This document shows positions 1 to 6,950 of a DNA stretch of 10,790 bases, piece by piece. Position 1 is the stretch's first letter; the number at the start of each line of letters is the position of its first letter. The notes under the pieces are model-generated. The model did not search any database and had not been told where the DNA came from. It saw nothing but the letters and a program-made list of their open reading frames with translations. The translations under genes and the position numbers were made by a program. This DNA comes from Shimia_B sp039198835 (GTDB lineage Bacteria; Pseudomonadota; Alphaproteobacteria; Rhodobacterales; Rhodobacteraceae), in assembly GCA_039198835.1 (NCBI GenBank), contig JBCCTH010000095.1:1-10790 (forward strand), given 5' to 3'.

Positions 1-431
1 CGATCCTGGATCGCATATTCGATATCTGCGCCCGCAGCCCAGCCAGGTGAGCGGCGAAAATCAAGGAGCGCGTTTTCGGTCATGAAAAAGAGCACATGGG
101 CGAATTGCTGCGCCCCGATCTGCGGGCCAACCGAGGCCGACGCCGCCGAATAATAATCAACCGTGATATCATCGACGCGGAGCGCGCCACGCCCGAAAGA
201 CCCGCCGAGCCCAAAGCCCGCCTCTGTCACCACGGGCATCACAAGCAGCCCGCTGCTTTTATCGGCCAATGTCACCGTGCCGGGGTAGCGGCTGAACATG
301 AAGTTCAACGTTTGATCGACCCGCGCATCGATCTTTCGGTCGTTGTTGTTGCCGATGCCATTGGCACATCCTGCAAGCGCCGCGCCGCCCGCAAGAAGGC
401 CGAAAGAGAACGTCCGTCGTGAATATGTCAT
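1..431 (-). CDS. SYLF-domain (Ysc84-like) lipoprotein with Tat signal, partial at window edge
   Basis: The frame reads from the ATG at 431 down to the window edge, giving 143 residues without a stop; the C-terminus (perhaps 40 residues) lies outside. The N-terminus carries a twin-arginine motif (SRRTFSF, residues 4-10), a hydrophobic Ala/Gly/Leu stretch and a lipobox LAGC with Cys22, so export by Tat and lipid anchoring in the envelope are predicted. The mature part matches the SYLF (Ysc84-type) phosphoinositide/lipid-binding domain: GLLVMPVVTEAGFGLGGSFG at 61-80, a YY pair at 93-94, IGAQQFAHVLFFMTENALL at 105-123 and WAAGADIEYAI at 131-141. In eukaryotes this domain binds membranes; the bacterial role is not settled. 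It lies downstream of hemB on the same strand with a 100-bp gap that contains inverted repeats, so it is probably its own unit. No strong Shine-Dalgarno sequence is visible before the ATG. Family assignment is fairly sure; function is not. Confidence 0.82.
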   Translation of the reverse strand, partial: MTYSRRTFSFGLLAGGAALAGCANGIGNNNDRKIDARVDQTLNFMFSRYPGTVTLADKSSGLLVMPVVTEAGFGLGGSFGRGALRVDDITVDYYSAASASVGPQIGAQQFAHVLFFMTENALLDFRRSPGWAAGADIEYAIQD

Positions 432-450
432 TGTGCTGCCTGATCGATGC

Positions 451-474
451 CCAGCCGGGTTTTTCCCGGTCTGG
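451..474. repeat. Inverted repeat in the hemB-SYLF gap
   Basis: The arms CCAGCCGGG (451-459) and CCCGGTCTGG (465-474) pair over 9 bp with a single bulged base at 470, around a TTTTT loop (460-464). It lies about 20 bp upstream of the SYLF gene start, in what would be its leader or promoter. Neither side is followed by a T-run, so it does not look like a classic intrinsic terminator. It could be a leader hairpin, an operator or a late hemB terminator. Confidence 0.5.
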
Positions 475-505
475 CGTCACATTACGCTGAAATGCGCCTT
501 GTGTC

Positions 506-532
506 ACGCGCCCTTCGCGGGGCAGGGCGCGT
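506..532 (-). terminator. Hairpin directly after hemB stop (possible terminator)
   Basis: ACGCGCCC (506-513) and GGGCGCGT (525-532) form a perfect 8-bp stem around an 11-base loop. The stem begins inside the hemB stop codon region, as expected for a 3'-end hairpin of the hemB transcript. No T-tract follows on the minus strand, so it may act with Rho or stabilise the 3' end rather than terminate by itself. Confidence 0.4.
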
Positions 533-1521
533 CAGGCGAGGAGCTGCGCAGCCTCCGGGGCGAAATATGTCAGGATGCCGTCACAGCCGGCTCTTTTGAA
601 GGCCATCAAGCTCTCGAGCATCGTCTTTTCGCCGTCGATCCAGCCATTGGCGCGCGCTGCCTGGATCATCGCGTATTCGCCAGAGACCTGATAGGCATAT
701 GTCGGCACGCCAAAGCGCTCTTTGACCCGCCAGCAGATATCGAGATAGGGCATGCCGGGCTTGACCATCACCATATCGGCCCCCTCTGCCAGGTCACGGG
801 CGATCATTGTGAGGGCCTCATTCCCGTTGGCGGGGTTCATCTGATAGGTTTTCTTGTCGCCGGTGAGCGCGCTTGACGCGCCGACGGCATCGCGAAACGG
901 GCCGTAGAAAGCCGAGGCATACTTCGCCGCATAGCTCAAGATCGCAACGTTGCGGTGACCGCCTGCTTCAAGCGCGTCGCGGATCGCGCCCACCCGCCCG
1001 TCCATCATGTCAGAGGGCCCCAGAATATCTGCGCCCGCCTCGGCTTGGGCCATCGCCATCTTCACCAGGGCTTCGACTGTCTCATCGTTGACGATCTCGC
1101 CATCGCGCAAATAGCCATCATGCCCGCTCACATTGTAGGGATCGAGCGCGATATCGGTCATCACCGCGATATCAGGGCAGGCCTCTTTGATCGCGCGGAT
1201 CGCGCGGTTTGAGAGATTATCCGGGTTCCAGGCTTCGGCGCAGTCCTCGGTCTTCAAAGCCGGGTCGGTATAGGGAAAGATGCAGATCGCGGGGATCCCG
1301 AGCGCCCCGGCCTCGCGCGCGGCTTCACCGACACGATCGACAGAGCGGCGCACCACCCCGGGCATCGAAGGCACCGGCACGTCGGTCGCTTCGCCATCCA
1401 TCACAAAGATCGGCCAGATAAAATCAGCGGGCGTCAGAGTGTTTTCAGCCACCAGGGCACGCAGGGCCGGGCTGCTGCGCAAGCGGCGCGGGCGGGCAAG
1501 CGGAAAAGGCGCGTGGGTCAT
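532..1521 (-). CDS. hemB: Delta-aminolevulinic acid dehydratase (porphobilinogen synthase)
   Basis: HemB condenses two 5-aminolevulinate molecules into porphobilinogen in the cytoplasm, the second committed step of heme, siroheme, cobalamin and bacteriochlorophyll synthesis. The 329-residue length is normal. Both active-site lysines are visible: K200 in ILSYAAKYAS (194-203) and the Schiff-base K254 in MVMVKPGMPYLD (250-261). The segment DIALDPYNVSGHDGYL (123-138) replaces the cysteine triplet of zinc-type enzymes with Ala, Asp and other residues. This is therefore a Zn-independent enzyme of the alphaproteobacterial/Pseudomonas kind (Mg-using or metal-independent). The glycine-rich GADILGPSDMMDGRVGAIRD (163-182) is also typical. 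The ATG at 1521 is supported by AGGA 5 nt upstream. It is divergent from the membrane-protein/mfd pair. Function is close to certain. Confidence 0.97.
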   Translation of the reverse strand: MTHAPFPLARPRRLRSSPALRALVAENTLTPADFIWPIFVMDGEATDVPVPSMPGVVRRSVDRVGEAAREAGALGIPAICIFPYTDPALKTEDCAEAWNPDNLSNRAIRAIKEACPDIAVMTDIALDPYNVSGHDGYLRDGEIVNDETVEALVKMAMAQAEAGADILGPSDMMDGRVGAIRDALEAGGHRNVAILSYAAKYASAFYGPFRDAVGASSALTGDKKTYQMNPANGNEALTMIARDLAEGADMVMVKPGMPYLDICWRVKERFGVPTYAYQVSGEYAMIQAARANGWIDGEKTMLESLMAFKRAGCDGILTYFAPEAAQLLA

Positions 1522-1654
1522 GAATGTCCTGCGGCGATCTTAGCGGTTTGTCCCTGACATGGGGCGCGCGGTTTCTCAAGCATTTACCGCCCATTTGGGG
1601 CTTTCACGGCCCCCTTGCTGAGACTAGGGTCGCGCAAAACGCGAGAGGCGCAGG
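1522..1654. promoter_or_regulatory. Divergent intergenic region with hemB ribosome binding site
   Basis: This 133-bp gap must hold the promoter of hemB (minus) and of the membrane protein/mfd side (plus). An AGGA Shine-Dalgarno (complement of 1527-1530) sits 5 nt before the hemB ATG. A 5-bp inverted repeat TCGCG/CGCGA with a CAAAA loop (1630-1644) lies just before the plus-strand gene. I could not identify a convincing -35/-10 pair by eye for either direction. Confidence 0.45.
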
Positions 1655-1657
1655 GTG
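1643..1657 (+). promoter_or_regulatory. Ribosome binding site deciding a GTG start
   Basis: GAGAGG at 1643-1648 is followed 6 nt later by GTG at 1655. This spacing supports the GTG rather than the next in-frame ATG at 1691 (residue 13), which has no purine-rich site before it and would discard residues that look like part of the conserved N-terminus. Confidence 0.55.
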
Positions 1658-2176
1658 GATATCTTCAGCACGCTTTTGGAAGTGATCGATATGCGATCGT
1701 TTTCCAATTTGTGGTATTGGATCGCGTTGGCGGTGCTCTGGTCCTCGGCGTCTTATTGGGTGCTTGGCGTGCCTTTTGATATGATCCAGCGGGCCAAACG
1801 CCATGGCGGGATCGCGCAGGATGATCTCGAAGCGATCGTGGCTGTGAAGGTGCGGCGGCTCTTGATGATCGGTGAGGTTTCGGGGCTTTGGGTTATCGGG
1901 TTCATCTGCTTTTCGCTTACAACGCTCGCGATCTTGGCATTTGGCTATGGCGTAGAGTTCGCGCAGGCGCTTTTCTTGCTGGTCTTCCCGCTGTGTTTTG
2001 TCGGCGCGCGCGCGCTTGCGACAGCGGTGCGCATTCGTGACCGTGGAGTGGCGGGCGAGGCGCTTCAGCGCGCCCTTCTCAAACATCGCTTCTGGACCCA
2101 GGTGATCGGGGTCATCGCGGTTTTCGTGACGGCGATGTTTGGCATGTATCAAAACCTAGAGCTCGGGGCGATTTAG
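1655..2176 (+). CDS. Multi-pass membrane protein upstream of mfd (unknown function)
   Basis: This 173-residue protein has about four hydrophobic stretches: roughly residues 18-39 (LWYWIALAVLWSSASYWVLG), 70-96, 99-122 and 147-165. They are separated by a basic, soluble loop (about 44-69) and a second charged loop (124-146), which fits an inner-membrane protein. No catalytic motif or cofactor site is apparent. From memory, close relatives in Rhodobacteraceae are often named 'component of SufBCD complex'. Nothing in this sequence resembles SufB, SufC or SufD, so I treat that name as unreliable. It precedes mfd by 71 bp on the same strand, so the two may be co-transcribed, although a 7-bp inverted repeat lies between them. 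The coding frame itself is secure from its hydrophobicity pattern and ribosome binding site. Confidence 0.8.
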   Translation: MDIFSTLLEVIDMRSFSNLWYWIALAVLWSSASYWVLGVPFDMIQRAKRHGGIAQDDLEAIVAVKVRRLLMIGEVSGLWVIGFICFSLTTLAILAFGYGVEFAQALFLLVFPLCFVGARALATAVRIRDRGVAGEALQRALLKHRFWTQVIGVIAVFVTAMFGMYQNLELGAI

Positions 2177-2202
2177 CGCGCCCGGGGCGGGCTAGGGCCT
2201 GG

Positions 2203-2238
2203 TCTGGCCTTGACACCGAGCGGCCAGAGCGTAGGTGA
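2203..2238 (+). promoter_or_regulatory. Inverted repeat, -35-like box and RBS before mfd
   Basis: Perfect 7-bp arms TCTGGCC (2203-2209) and GGCCAGA (2222-2228) flank a 12-base spacer that starts with TTGACA (2210-2215), a consensus -35 hexamer. Sixteen bases further, TAGGTG (2232-2237) is only a poor -10 match, so the promoter is tentative. AGGTGA (2233-2238) pairs with the 16S 3' end and lies 9 nt before the mfd ATG. The repeat could be an attenuating hairpin after the membrane-protein gene or an operator over the mfd promoter. Confidence 0.4.
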
Positions 2239-2247
2239 CAGCGCCTC

Positions 2248-5200
2248 ATGACTGAGACCAACCTGATCACCCTTTCAGGGGCCCCGGAGGGGTTTGATGC
2301 AACCCTGCTCCTGCGGGAGGTCGCGGCGCGGGGGCCGGTCATTCATGTCGCGCGCGATGATAAGCGGCTTGAGGCCATGCGCGCGGCGCTGGCCTTTTTC
2401 GCGCCTGACATGCCCGTGGCGGTTTTTCCCGGGTGGGATTGTCTGCCCTATGATCGCATTTCGCCCAATGCCGATGTGAGCGCCCAGCGCATGGCCACGC
2501 TGGCGGCCCTTTTGCGCGGCGTGCCCCGGCGGTTTATCCTTCTAACGACGCTCAACGCCGCGACCCAGCGCGTGCCGTCGCGCGCGGTTCTCAAAGATGC
2601 GACCTTTTCGGCAAAAGTGGGCGCGCGCATCGATGAAGACGCCCTGCGCCGGTTTCTGGTGCGCATGGGCTTCACCCAGGCGCCCACGGTCATGGAGCCG
2701 GGCGATTATGCCGTGCGCGGAGGGATCATAGATATTTTTCCGCCGGGGCAGGGCGGGCCCGTGCGGCTTGATCTCTTCGGCGATGTGCTTGATGGCGCGC
2801 GCCGGTTTGATCCTTCGACCCAGCGCACCACCGAAAAGCTGACCGAGATTGAGCTCGCGCCTGTTTCAGAGGTGATCCTCGATGAGGCCGCGATCACCCG
2901 GTTTCGCCAGAACTACCGGCTCGAGTTCGGCGCAGCGGGAACAGACGATCCGCTCTATGAAGCGGTGAGCGCGGGGCGCAAGCATCAGGGTTTTGAGCAT
3001 TGGCTGAGCTTCTTTCACGACAGCCTGGAGACCCTCTTTGAGTTTCTGCCCGAGGCCACGATCACGCTCGATGATCAGACGGGCGCGGCGCGCCTGGCGC
3101 GGTGGGAGGCGATCGATGATCAATATGATGCCCGCAAGGAAGCGCTCAGCGCCAAGGGCCGCCTCGATAGCGTCTATAAACCCGCGCCGCCTTCAGGGCT
3201 TTATCTCGATGATGGCGCCTGGCAAAAATCGGTCACCGGGCACAGGGTTCTTCAGCTTGTGGCGCTCCCGCAGCCCACGGGCCTGAACGCGCTTGATGCC
3301 GGCGGGCGCGTTGGCCGCGATTTCGCACCAGAGAGGCAGGCGCAATCTCTGAGCCTTTTCGGGGCTTTGTCAGCCCATGTGAAGGCGATGCTTGAAGAAA
3401 AGCCGGTTGTGATCGCGAGCTATTCAGAGGGCGCGCGCGAGCGGCTGGAGGGCCTTATCGCCGATGAGGGCATCCTGGAAGCCGTCAAGATAAAGGATGA
3501 AAGCGGGGTCAAGGGGCGCGGCGTTTATCTCGCGGTTTGGGCGCTTGAGCATGGCTTTGAGGCGCCCGATATGGTCGTCATTTCCGAGCAAGATGTTCTT
3601 GGTGATCGGCTCATCCGGCAATCGAAACGCAAGAAACGCGCCGAAAACTTTCTGACGGAGACGCAATCGCTCACGCCGGGCGATCTTGTGGTGCATGTCG
3701 ATCATGGCGTGGGCCGCTTCAAGGGGCTTGAGATCGTCACAGCGGCCGGGGCCGCGCATGAATGTATCCTTCTGGAATATGCCGAGAAATCGAAGCTTTA
3801 CTTGCCGGTCGAGAATATCGAGCTTTTGAGCAAGTTCGGCCACGAAGAGGGGCTTCTTGACAGATTGGGTGGCGGGGCCTGGCAAGCCAAGAAAGCCCGG
3901 CTCAAAGAGCGCATCAAAGAGATGGCCGAGCGGCTTATTCGCGTGGCCGCTGAGCGCGCCTTGCGCAAAGCGCCGATGCTCGAGCCGCCGCCTGAGATGT
4001 GGGATGCCTTCTGCGCGCGCTTCCCCTACACCGAAACAGATGATCAGCTCAGCGCGATCGAGGCCACGCTCGAAGATCTGCTCGCCGGGCAACCGATGGA
4101 TCGGCTCATTTGCGGCGATGTTGGCTTTGGCAAAACCGAAGTTGCCATGCGCGCGGCATTCGTGGCGGCCATGTCAGGCGTGCAGGTCGCCGTGATCGCC
4201 CCCACAACGCTGCTCGCGCGCCAACATGCCAAGAGCTTTAACGAGCGCTTTCGCGGCTTTCCGCTCACTGTGCGCCCGCTTTCGCGTTTCGTGGGCACGA
4301 AGGAAGCCGCCGCCACGCGCGAGGGGCTTGCGAAAGGCAGTGTCGACATTGTCGTTGGCACACACGCCGTTCTGGCCAAGGCTGTGAAATTCCAAAATCT
4401 GGGCCTCTTGATCATCGACGAGGAACAGCGCTTTGGCGTGGGCCACAAAGAACGCCTCAAGCAGTTGCGCTCTAACATCCATGTCCTCACCCTCACCGCG
4501 ACGCCGATCCCCCGCACCCTGCAATTGAGCCTGTCGGGCGTGCGCGATCTTTCGATCATCGGAACACCGCCCGTCGACCGGCTCGCGATCCGCACGTATG
4601 TCAGCGAATTTGATACGCTGACGGTGCGCGAAGCGCTTTTGCGTGAGCATTATCGCGGCGGTCAGAGCTTTTTTGTCGTCCCGCGGATCTCTGACCTGCC
4701 GGAGATGGAGGATTGGTTGCGCCGAGAGGTGCCTGAAGTGAGCTTTGTGATCGCCCATGGCCAGCTTGCCGCGGGCGATCTCGATGAGCGGATGAATGCC
4801 TTTTACGACGGCAAATTCGATGTGCTCCTGGCCACGACGATCGTTGAATCGGGTCTTGATATCCCCACCGCTAACACGATGATCGTCCACCGCGCTGATA
4901 TGTTTGGCCTGTCGCAGCTTTATCAGATCAGGGGCAGGGTCGGGCGCTCGAAAACCCGCGCCTATGCCTATCTGACGACAAAGCCGCGCGCGCCGCTCAC
5001 GCCCACCGCCGAGAAGCGCCTGCGCGTCTTGGGTTCGCTCGACAGCCTCGGCGCAGGGTTCACTCTGGCGAGCCAGGATCTCGATATTCGCGGCGCGGGC
5101 AACCTTTTGGGTGAAGAGCAATCGGGGCAGATGCGCGATGTGGGCTATGAACTCTACCAGCAGATGCTTGAAGAAGCGATTTCCAAGATCCGCTCTGGCG

Positions 5201-5706
5201 AGGCCGAGGGCTTGCAAGACGACGATGATGGCCAATGGGCGCCGCAGATCAATCTCGGGGTGCCGGTGCTGATCCCCGAGAGCTATGTGCCAGATCTCGA
5301 TGTGCGCCTGGGGCTTTATCGCAGGCTCTCAGGGCTCACGACAAAGGTCGAGCTCGAAGGGTTCGCGGCGGAAATGATCGACCGGTTCGGTCAACTGCCC
5401 AGAGAAGTCAACACGTTGCTCCTCGTGGTGCGCATCAAGGCGATGTGCAAACGCGCGGGCATCGCCAAGCTCGATGGCGGGCCCAAAGGCGCCACGATCC
5501 AGTTCCACAATGATAAATTCGCCTCGCCCGAGGGCCTTGTCAGCTTCATCGAAGATCAACGAGGGCTCGCGAAGGTGCGCGATAACAAGATCGTCGTCCG
5601 GCGCGATTGGGCCAAGGACGCCGACAAGATCAAAGGGGCCTTCGCCATCGCGCGCGACCTCGCCGAGAAAGCAGGCACATTCAAGCCCAAGGCAAAAGCC
5701 AGTTAA
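2248..5706 (+). CDS. mfd: Transcription-repair coupling factor Mfd
   Basis: Mfd is a cytoplasmic DNA translocase that removes RNA polymerase stalled at lesions and recruits UvrA for nucleotide excision repair of the transcribed strand. The 1152-residue length is close to the usual ~1150. The N-terminal UvrB-homology region includes FPGWDCLPYDRISP (60-73) and a segment with IDIFPP near 160-180. The RNA-polymerase interaction domain begins near 475 (LTPGDLVVHVDHGVGRFKGL). The RecG-like helicase core shows Walker A GDVGFGKT (623-630), the DEEQ box (724-727), TATPIPRT (750-757) and motif VI QIRGRVGR (893-900). A C-terminal TRCF domain covers roughly 1000-1110. All motifs are intact. The ATG has AGGTGA 9 nt upstream. 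It may be co-transcribed with the preceding membrane-protein gene and is convergent with the MFS gene, with only 2 bp between stop codons. Confidence 0.98.
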   Translation: MTETNLITLSGAPEGFDATLLLREVAARGPVIHVARDDKRLEAMRAALAFFAPDMPVAVFPGWDCLPYDRISPNADVSAQRMATLAALLRGVPRRFILLTTLNAATQRVPSRAVLKDATFSAKVGARIDEDALRRFLVRMGFTQAPTVMEPGDYAVRGGIIDIFPPGQGGPVRLDLFGDVLDGARRFDPSTQRTTEKLTEIELAPVSEVILDEAAITRFRQNYRLEFGAAGTDDPLYEAVSAGRKHQGFEHWLSFFHDSLETLFEFLPEATITLDDQTGAARLARWEAIDDQYDARKEALSAKGRLDSVYKPAPPSGLYLDDGAWQKSVTGHRVLQLVALPQPTGLNALDAGGRVGRDFAPERQAQSLSLFGALSAHVKAMLEEKPVVIASYSEGARERLEGLIADEGILEAVKIKDESGVKGRGVYLAVWALEHGFEAPDMVVISEQDVLGDRLIRQSKRKKRAENFLTETQSLTPGDLVVHVDHGVGRFKGLEIVTAAGAAHECILLEYAEKSKLYLPVENIELLSKFGHEEGLLDRLGGGAWQAKKARLKERIKEMAERLIRVAAERALRKAPMLEPPPEMWDAFCARFPYTETDDQLSAIEATLEDLLAGQPMDRLICGDVGFGKTEVAMRAAFVAAMSGVQVAVIAPTTLLARQHAKSFNERFRGFPLTVRPLSRFVGTKEAAATREGLAKGSVDIVVGTHAVLAKAVKFQNLGLLIIDEEQRFGVGHKERLKQLRSNIHVLTLTATPIPRTLQLSLSGVRDLSIIGTPPVDRLAIRTYVSEFDTLTVREALLREHYRGGQSFFVVPRISDLPEMEDWLRREVPEVSFVIAHGQLAAGDLDERMNAFYDGKFDVLLATTIVESGLDIPTANTMIVHRADMFGLSQLYQIRGRVGRSKTRAYAYLTTKPRAPLTPTAEKRLRVLGSLDSLGAGFTLASQDLDIRGAGNLLGEEQSGQMRDVGYELYQQMLEEAISKIRSGEAEGLQDDDDGQWAPQINLGVPVLIPESYVPDLDVRLGLYRRLSGLTTKVELEGFAAEMIDRFGQLPREVNTLLLVVRIKAMCKRAGIAKLDGGPKGATIQFHNDKFASPEGLVSFIEDQRGLAKVRDNKIVVRRDWAKDADKIKGAFAIARDLAEKAGTFKPKAKAS

Positions 5707-5708
5707 GC

Positions 5709-6878
5709 TCAGTCTTTTTCAATGCCAAAGGCGGCCCAGAGCCCAAGCAGGCAAAAAAGAAGCTGCGCCAGGATCATCGGGATCGGCTCACTGCTAAAAA
5801 AGAGCGGGATCGGGATCGCGAGCGCCCCCGCGCCGAGCGTCGCCGCCGCGACCAATGTCGCCGAGGCGGTGCCCGCGCTCTTGCCAAAGGGCTGAAGCGC
5901 GAGCGCTTGTGAGTTGCCCACGACAAAGCCGAGCACGAAAAACGCCGAAAACATCGCGAGCAAAAAGGCCGGCAGGCCAAGGCCCGCAAAAAGCCCGATG
6001 AGGCCGACGAGAGTTGCCAGCGTGCAAACGACCAACCCGCGCCGCAAGAGCCGCACCATCCCGATCCGCGCCACGAGCCGGGCATTGGCGAAAGACCCAA
6101 GCGCGCCCGAAACCGAGACAGCGCCAAAGATGTAAGGGTAAAGCCCGGGGATATCATAGGCGTCGGTAAAAATCGCTGGGCCCGCTGTGAGGAGCCCGTA
6201 AAGCGACGCGAAGGCGAAAAGCTGGATATAAAGCGAAAGACGAAACATCTTGATCGACATCGAAGCGCGCACTTGTTCGGCCCAGGAGCGCAGCGAAATG
6301 GGGATCGGCTCTTTGAGCGTTTCGGGCTGCTGAAGCACAAACCAAAGCGCCGCCGACAGGCCGAAGAAGATGAAAACGGCAAACACGCCGCGCCAGCCGG
6401 TGAGCTCGGCGATCCACGCGCCGAGCATCGGGGCCACGCCGGGCACCAGCGTGAAAATCATCATGACGAGCGAAATCGTCGCGGCCATTTGCCGGCCTTC
6501 GAAACGGTCGCGGATAATCGCCTGAACGCCCACGCGCGGCGCAGCCGCCCCGATCCCCATGAGCGCGCGGCCCAAGAGCATCAGCGTGAGCGAGGGCGCA
6601 AGCCATGAAAGAAGCCCCCCCAGCGCATAGAGCCCGAGCCCCGCGAGCATCACAGGCTTGCGCCCGAAACGGTCAAGGATCGGGCCCACGAGAAATGTCG
6701 CGAAGCCCAGCGAGATAAAGAAAGAGCCCATGACCAAGGTCGCGCGTTCGGGGGCGGCCGGGCTGAGCTCATTGCCGATCTCCGGAAGCGAGGCGAGCAT
6801 CAGATCGATCCCCAAGGCCACGCAAGAGACGAGATAGGCCATCAAGGCCACGAAGCGGATCGAGGCGCGCTCAGCCAT
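5709..6878 (-). CDS. Bcr/CflA-family multidrug MFS transporter
   Basis: A 389-residue, strongly hydrophobic protein with the 12-helix layout of a drug/proton antiporter of the major facilitator superfamily in the inner membrane. MFS motif A is clear between helices 2 and 3 (GPILDRFGRKP, about 65-75). The helix 4 region carries GRALMGIGAAAPRVGVQA (about 103-120) followed by IIRDRFEGR. That matches the Bcr/CflA group, where the same place reads like 'Q-G-x-G-A-A-x-R-V-x-x-x-A-I-V-R-D'. The helix 1 end IDLMLASLPEIG corresponds to the family's TDMYLPALP motif. The frame extends one codon further to a TTG at 6881; I prefer the ATG at 6878. Neither has a good Shine-Dalgarno sequence. It stands alone: the gene on its 5' side is separated by about 70 bp with a hairpin, and its 3' end meets mfd. 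The substrate cannot be told from sequence. Confidence 0.92.
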   Translation of the reverse strand: MAERASIRFVALMAYLVSCVALGIDLMLASLPEIGNELSPAAPERATLVMGSFFISLGFATFLVGPILDRFGRKPVMLAGLGLYALGGLLSWLAPSLTLMLLGRALMGIGAAAPRVGVQAIIRDRFEGRQMAATISLVMMIFTLVPGVAPMLGAWIAELTGWRGVFAVFIFFGLSAALWFVLQQPETLKEPIPISLRSWAEQVRASMSIKMFRLSLYIQLFAFASLYGLLTAGPAIFTDAYDIPGLYPYIFGAVSVSGALGSFANARLVARIGMVRLLRRGLVVCTLATLVGLIGLFAGLGLPAFLLAMFSAFFVLGFVVGNSQALALQPFGKSAGTASATLVAAATLGAGALAIPIPLFFSSEPIPMILAQLLFCLLGLWAAFGIEKD

Positions 6879-6912
6879 CAAGACTGGCCACTAGCCCGAG
6901 GTATGGAGGCCT

Positions 6913-6932
6913 GCGGCGCGGGAAAGCGCCGC
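6913..6932. terminator. GC hairpin between FrnE-like gene and MFS gene
   Basis: GCGGCGC (6913-6919) and GCGCCGC (6926-6932) form a perfect 7-bp GC stem with a 6-base loop. It lies about 20 bp downstream of the FrnE-like stop on the minus strand, so it may end the ligase-FrnE transcript before the MFS gene. There is no T-run after the stem in that direction, so intrinsic termination is uncertain. Confidence 0.4.
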
Positions 6933-6950
6933 GCGCCCGTTTAAGAAAGG

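Noticed and set aside
343..876. 177-codon plus-strand frame across the hemB 3' end
   Set aside because: It runs antisense to both hemB and the SYLF gene, each of which has clear family motifs.
1604..2152. 182-codon minus-strand frame opposite the membrane-protein gene
   Set aside because: The plus-strand frame gives clear hydrophobic helices and has a ribosome binding site; the minus product is charged and featureless.
2179..2189. Palindrome CGCCCGGGGCG after the membrane-protein stop
   Set aside because: The arms leave almost no loop, and such GC palindromes are expected by chance in this sequence.
4174..5235. Long open frame (353 codons) on the minus strand inside mfd
   Set aside because: It lies antisense to well-conserved mfd motifs, has an arginine/histidine-rich composition typical of reverse-frame reading of GC-rich genes, and shows no recognisable domain.
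5695..5717. Possible mfd terminator with a short T-run (5712-5717)
   Set aside because: The only hairpin before it is a 3-bp GGC/GCC stem, too weak to support a terminator.
6879..6881. TTG as start of the MFS exporter
   Set aside because: It is immediately followed by an ATG, which is the more likely start; there is no ribosome binding site to favour TTG.
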